NCBI RefSeq assembly: GCF_000250675.2
Contig: NC_018681.1
Span: 5,642,001 to 5,706,000 of the forward strand
Length of the DNA stretch: 64,000 nucleotides
Direction of reading: 5' to 3'
Source: Nocardia brasiliensis ATCC 700358
Lineage (GTDB): Bacteria > Actinomycetota > Actinomycetes > Mycobacteriales > Mycobacteriaceae
In this document: piece by piece, positions 61,920 to 64,000 of the stretch
How the letters are laid out: each line of letters opens with the position of its first letter
How positions within the stretch are numbered: position 1 is the first letter of the stretch
The notes under the pieces: generated by a model
The model's database searches: none
The model's input: only the letters and a program-made list of their open reading frames with translations
What the model was told of the DNA's origin: nothing
Position numbers and translations under genes: made by a program

Positions 61920-62396
61920 ATGAAGGTGACGCCGCAGCTGATGAAGTGGTGGCTCAACATCTGGCCACCATTGCTCTTCAGCGGAATTCGCGTCACCGAG
62001 ATCGCAGATGACTGGACCACTGCGACTATCCGCCTCAAGGTCAACAGGCTGAACCAGAACATCATGGGCGCAGCCTTCGGCGGATCACTGTCAGCAATGA
62101 CCGGCCCCCTGTTCATGGTGCTGCTCATGCAGCAAATCGGCCCAGAGTATCGCGTGTGGGACACAGAAGGCACGATCAAGTTCATCCGCCCCGGCAAGGG
62201 GACTTTGACATCGCGGGTCACTGTCCCGCCCGCTGTCGTCGAACAAATTCGAAACGAAACCGCCGACGGGGCAAAGTCTTTGACCTGGTTCGAGACCGAG
62301 ATCATCGACGCCGGCGGCGCGACCGTGGCAGTAGCGCACCGGCAGGTCTATGCACGCAAGAAGCCAGCCCCCGAAAAAGATCATCGTTCGAAGTGA
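61920..62396 (+). CDS. DUF4442 hot-dog-fold protein
   Basis: 158 residues. WWLNIWPPLLFSGIRVTEIA, ATIRLKVNRLNQNIMGAAFG (the hot-dog helix with N-x-x-G) and GTIKFIRPGKGTLTSRVTV match DUF4442, relatives of acyl-CoA thioesterases. Lies 49 bases after the MFS gene, same strand, so likely in its operon. Substrate unknown. Confidence 0.8.
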   Translation: MKVTPQLMKWWLNIWPPLLFSGIRVTEIADDWTTATIRLKVNRLNQNIMGAAFGGSLSAMTGPLFMVLLMQQIGPEYRVWDTEGTIKFIRPGKGTLTSRVTVPPAVVEQIRNETADGAKSLTWFETEIIDAGGATVAVAHRQVYARKKPAPEKDHRSK

Positions 62397-62666
62397 CGCG
62401 CGGTCTCCGCGACAAGTACCCGCTGGTCGGCGGAGCGGGGCCGGAGACTCGATCACCTTCGGTAGTGACGCGCGCACCTGCCTGATTCTTTCGGCGGAAT
62501 TTCCCCCGGCCCATCGACACAGCTGCGCGCTTCGGGTTTCGCGTGGAAGCGCACCCGCCAGAACTGGACTCGAGGCAGCAGCCCGACTGCTCGAGCGCGC
62601 GGTGCGGCGCGTCGAAGTCGCCCGGCGGGGTCGTGACCATGCCGGTGCCAGAGCGAAGGATCCTGG
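62397..62666. other. 270 bp spacer between convergent genes
   Basis: No gene seen; presumably holds the two transcription ends, though no strong stem-loop was found. Confidence 0.45.
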
Positions 62667-64000
62667 TCAGCGGACGAAACCTTTCGCGAGTCGTCGTAAA
62701 CTCAACTGGGCCAGGAGCCGTTGGGTGAAATCGGTGAAGACGCCCTCGAATCGATGCAGTTCCCTGGCGATGGCTGCGTCGAGGTCCGCGGTGCGTATGA
62801 GGGCGCCGTTTACAACGACGGCCGTCAGGTCCTTGTTGACGGACCAGGGCATATGGTGGGGATCGTTTCGGCTGATCAGGAGCTCTGCTCGCATTCCTGG
62901 GCGGACTTTGCCGACCGTCGTCAGGCCGAGGGCCGACGCGGCTGTGGTGGTTGCCGCAGCGAAAGCTTCCCGGCGTGGTATCCCGGCTTGATCGAATGCG
63001 TGCAGTTCTCGGTGCAGCGCGACACCTGGAGCGACGAAGGGCTGTTGTGTGTCGGTGCCGAGCAGTATTGGAACTCCATCGGCGTGAAGTCGTGCGACAA
63101 GATCGCGTTTGCGATCAAGCGCACGACGGGCACGTTCGAAGTCGTCCCTGGAGATGTCGCGGTATGCAGGTAGCCCATGGTGAGGATGCCACATCACGCG
63201 TGAGTAGAACGGGGGCATCGCGAGTGCGGTCTCTTCCTGGAGTGCCTCGGGATACCGGTCGAGTTCGAGGATTCCCATCGTGACATCCAGAGTCGGTGTC
63301 AGTGTCAGTTGGTTTTCGATACTGGCTCGGCGGATGACATCGACGCGCCTGGAATCCACTGCGTGCCAGTCGATCGAACGATTGAGCACGTGGTCGCGGC
63401 GCAGACTCCTCGGCGGTGGAACACCGAACAGGTGTTGTGCGTCGGGCAATAACGCTTCGTCATGGCCGAGGCCGCTGGGCACGTGTCCGAGCACGCCCAG
63501 CCCTGCTTCCTGTGCGGCTTCACGCAGTGCGGCTACGCGGGGGAGGTCGATATTGTCGTACGACTTGACCCAGGTGGCGCCAAGGGTCAGTAGACGGTCG
63601 ACGATCTCTGTCGCTTGCTCAGGGTGGTCGTAGGAAAAGGCGTTGGGGAACCGTGCGGGTGCAGCGCCGACAAATCCGTAGGCATAGCGAATGTCAGGGC
63701 CGGGCAGTGCGCCGGAAATGACCCGGGAAAGGGCGGCGGGTATGGCCGTTCCGTCCGGATCGCCCGCGTCACGAACAATTGTGATCCCGTGTCGAAGTGT
63801 TTGAAGCAGAAACAAATCGGTGAGATGGAGCATATTGTCGGCTGGCATGTGGGTATGCATATCGATCAATGCACTGGTGACTACTGTTCCCCGCGCGTCG
63901 TCGATGACCGTCACATCGCCGGCCGCGAGTTGCCCGGACGGGCGAATCTCGTCCACCAGACGGTCACGGACGTAGACATCGACGTGTTCTTGATCGGGTT
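62667..64000 (-). CDS. Amidohydrolase-family protein (5' end beyond window)
   Basis: Open through the right edge, so at least 444 residues. Metal-dependent amidohydrolase: SALIDMHTHMPADNM (HxH after strand 1), ATWVKSYDN (position of the bridging Lys), LGVLGHVPSG (His), ILLGTDTQQPF (Asp after strand 8), and the C-terminal beta part GLTTVGKVRPGMRAELLISR. The sequence upstream of DEIRPSGQ (VDVYVRDRLV) is the start of the N-terminal beta domain. Substrate unknown; imidazolonepropionase- or prolidase-like members are close in type. Confidence 0.85.
   Translation of the reverse strand, partial: PDQEHVDVYVRDRLVDEIRPSGQLAAGDVTVIDDARGTVVTSALIDMHTHMPADNMLHLTDLFLLQTLRHGITIVRDAGDPDGTAIPAALSRVISGALPGPDIRYAYGFVGAAPARFPNAFSYDHPEQATEIVDRLLTLGATWVKSYDNIDLPRVAALREAAQEAGLGVLGHVPSGLGHDEALLPDAQHLFGVPPPRSLRRDHVLNRSIDWHAVDSRRVDVIRRASIENQLTLTPTLDVTMGILELDRYPEALQEETALAMPPFYSRVMWHPHHGLPAYRDISRDDFERARRALDRKRDLVARLHADGVPILLGTDTQQPFVAPGVALHRELHAFDQAGIPRREAFAAATTTAASALGLTTVGKVRPGMRAELLISRNDPHHMPWSVNKDLTAVVVNGALIRTADLDAAIARELHRFEGVFTDFTQRLLAQLSLRRLAKGFVR

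Overview
The window is high-GC actinobacterial chromosome. LGFP repeats, WXG100/ESX-type export substrates, a DUF3558 lipoprotein, an Lsr2 nucleoid protein, PucR and GlxA regulators and CocE/NonD secreted hydrolases together point to a mycolic-acid-containing member of the Mycobacteriales, most likely Nocardia or a close relative. This is inferred from gene content only. No rRNA or tRNA gene was recognised, and no CRISPR array is visible.

1-8 kb: a decayed sigma-factor gene with its coupled partner, small hypothetical genes, then an XRE/TPR regulator divergent from a five-gene translationally coupled operon that ends in a DUF574-type methyltransferase. Three 15-17 bp palindromes sit between them. 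An orphan TnsA-like endonuclease gene with two short direct repeats upstream, and a frameshifted unknown gene, show decay of mobile DNA.

8-15 kb: a small defence-like island made of a DUF6119/TIGR04141 protein and an Mrr-type restriction endonuclease, next to a broken large serine recombinase. The recombinase lies between inverted copies of a ~45 bp repeat; a third copy lies at 40.2 kb.

15-40 kb: a polymorphic-toxin and ESX-substrate region. It has a 1763-residue RHS/PA14 protein with an unassigned C-terminal toxin domain, an ESX operon (WXG100, long WXG-like protein, DUF3558 lipoprotein), a secreted SHOCT/colicin-D toxin with a colicin-D-type immunity gene, an LGFP-repeat protein ending in a NucA/NucB-like nuclease domain, and a second ESX-type cluster. 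A small-molecule operon (NmrA-like reductase, two SnoaL-like proteins, XRE regulator), a membrane protein and several orphan gene pieces (3' end of ilvC, half a GlxA regulator) are interspersed. The many truncated genes indicate repeated recombination.

41-43 kb: a complete IS3-family element with an orfA/orfB frameshift, inserted among gene remnants.

43-64 kb: ordinary-looking metabolic DNA. Two exported CocE/NonD hydrolases, an acyl-CoA synthetase, an aldehyde dehydrogenase and a secreted lipase are interleaved with two PucR regulators and a TetR regulator, consistent with uptake and breakdown of an ester or lipid substrate. TGTG-N-CACA type palindromes occur before the lipase, one PucR and one hydrolase. 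The end carries lsr2, a frameshifted O-methyltransferase-type gene, a GlxA regulator, a TetR/MFS efflux pair with a clear operator, a DUF4442 protein, and an amidohydrolase cut by the window edge.
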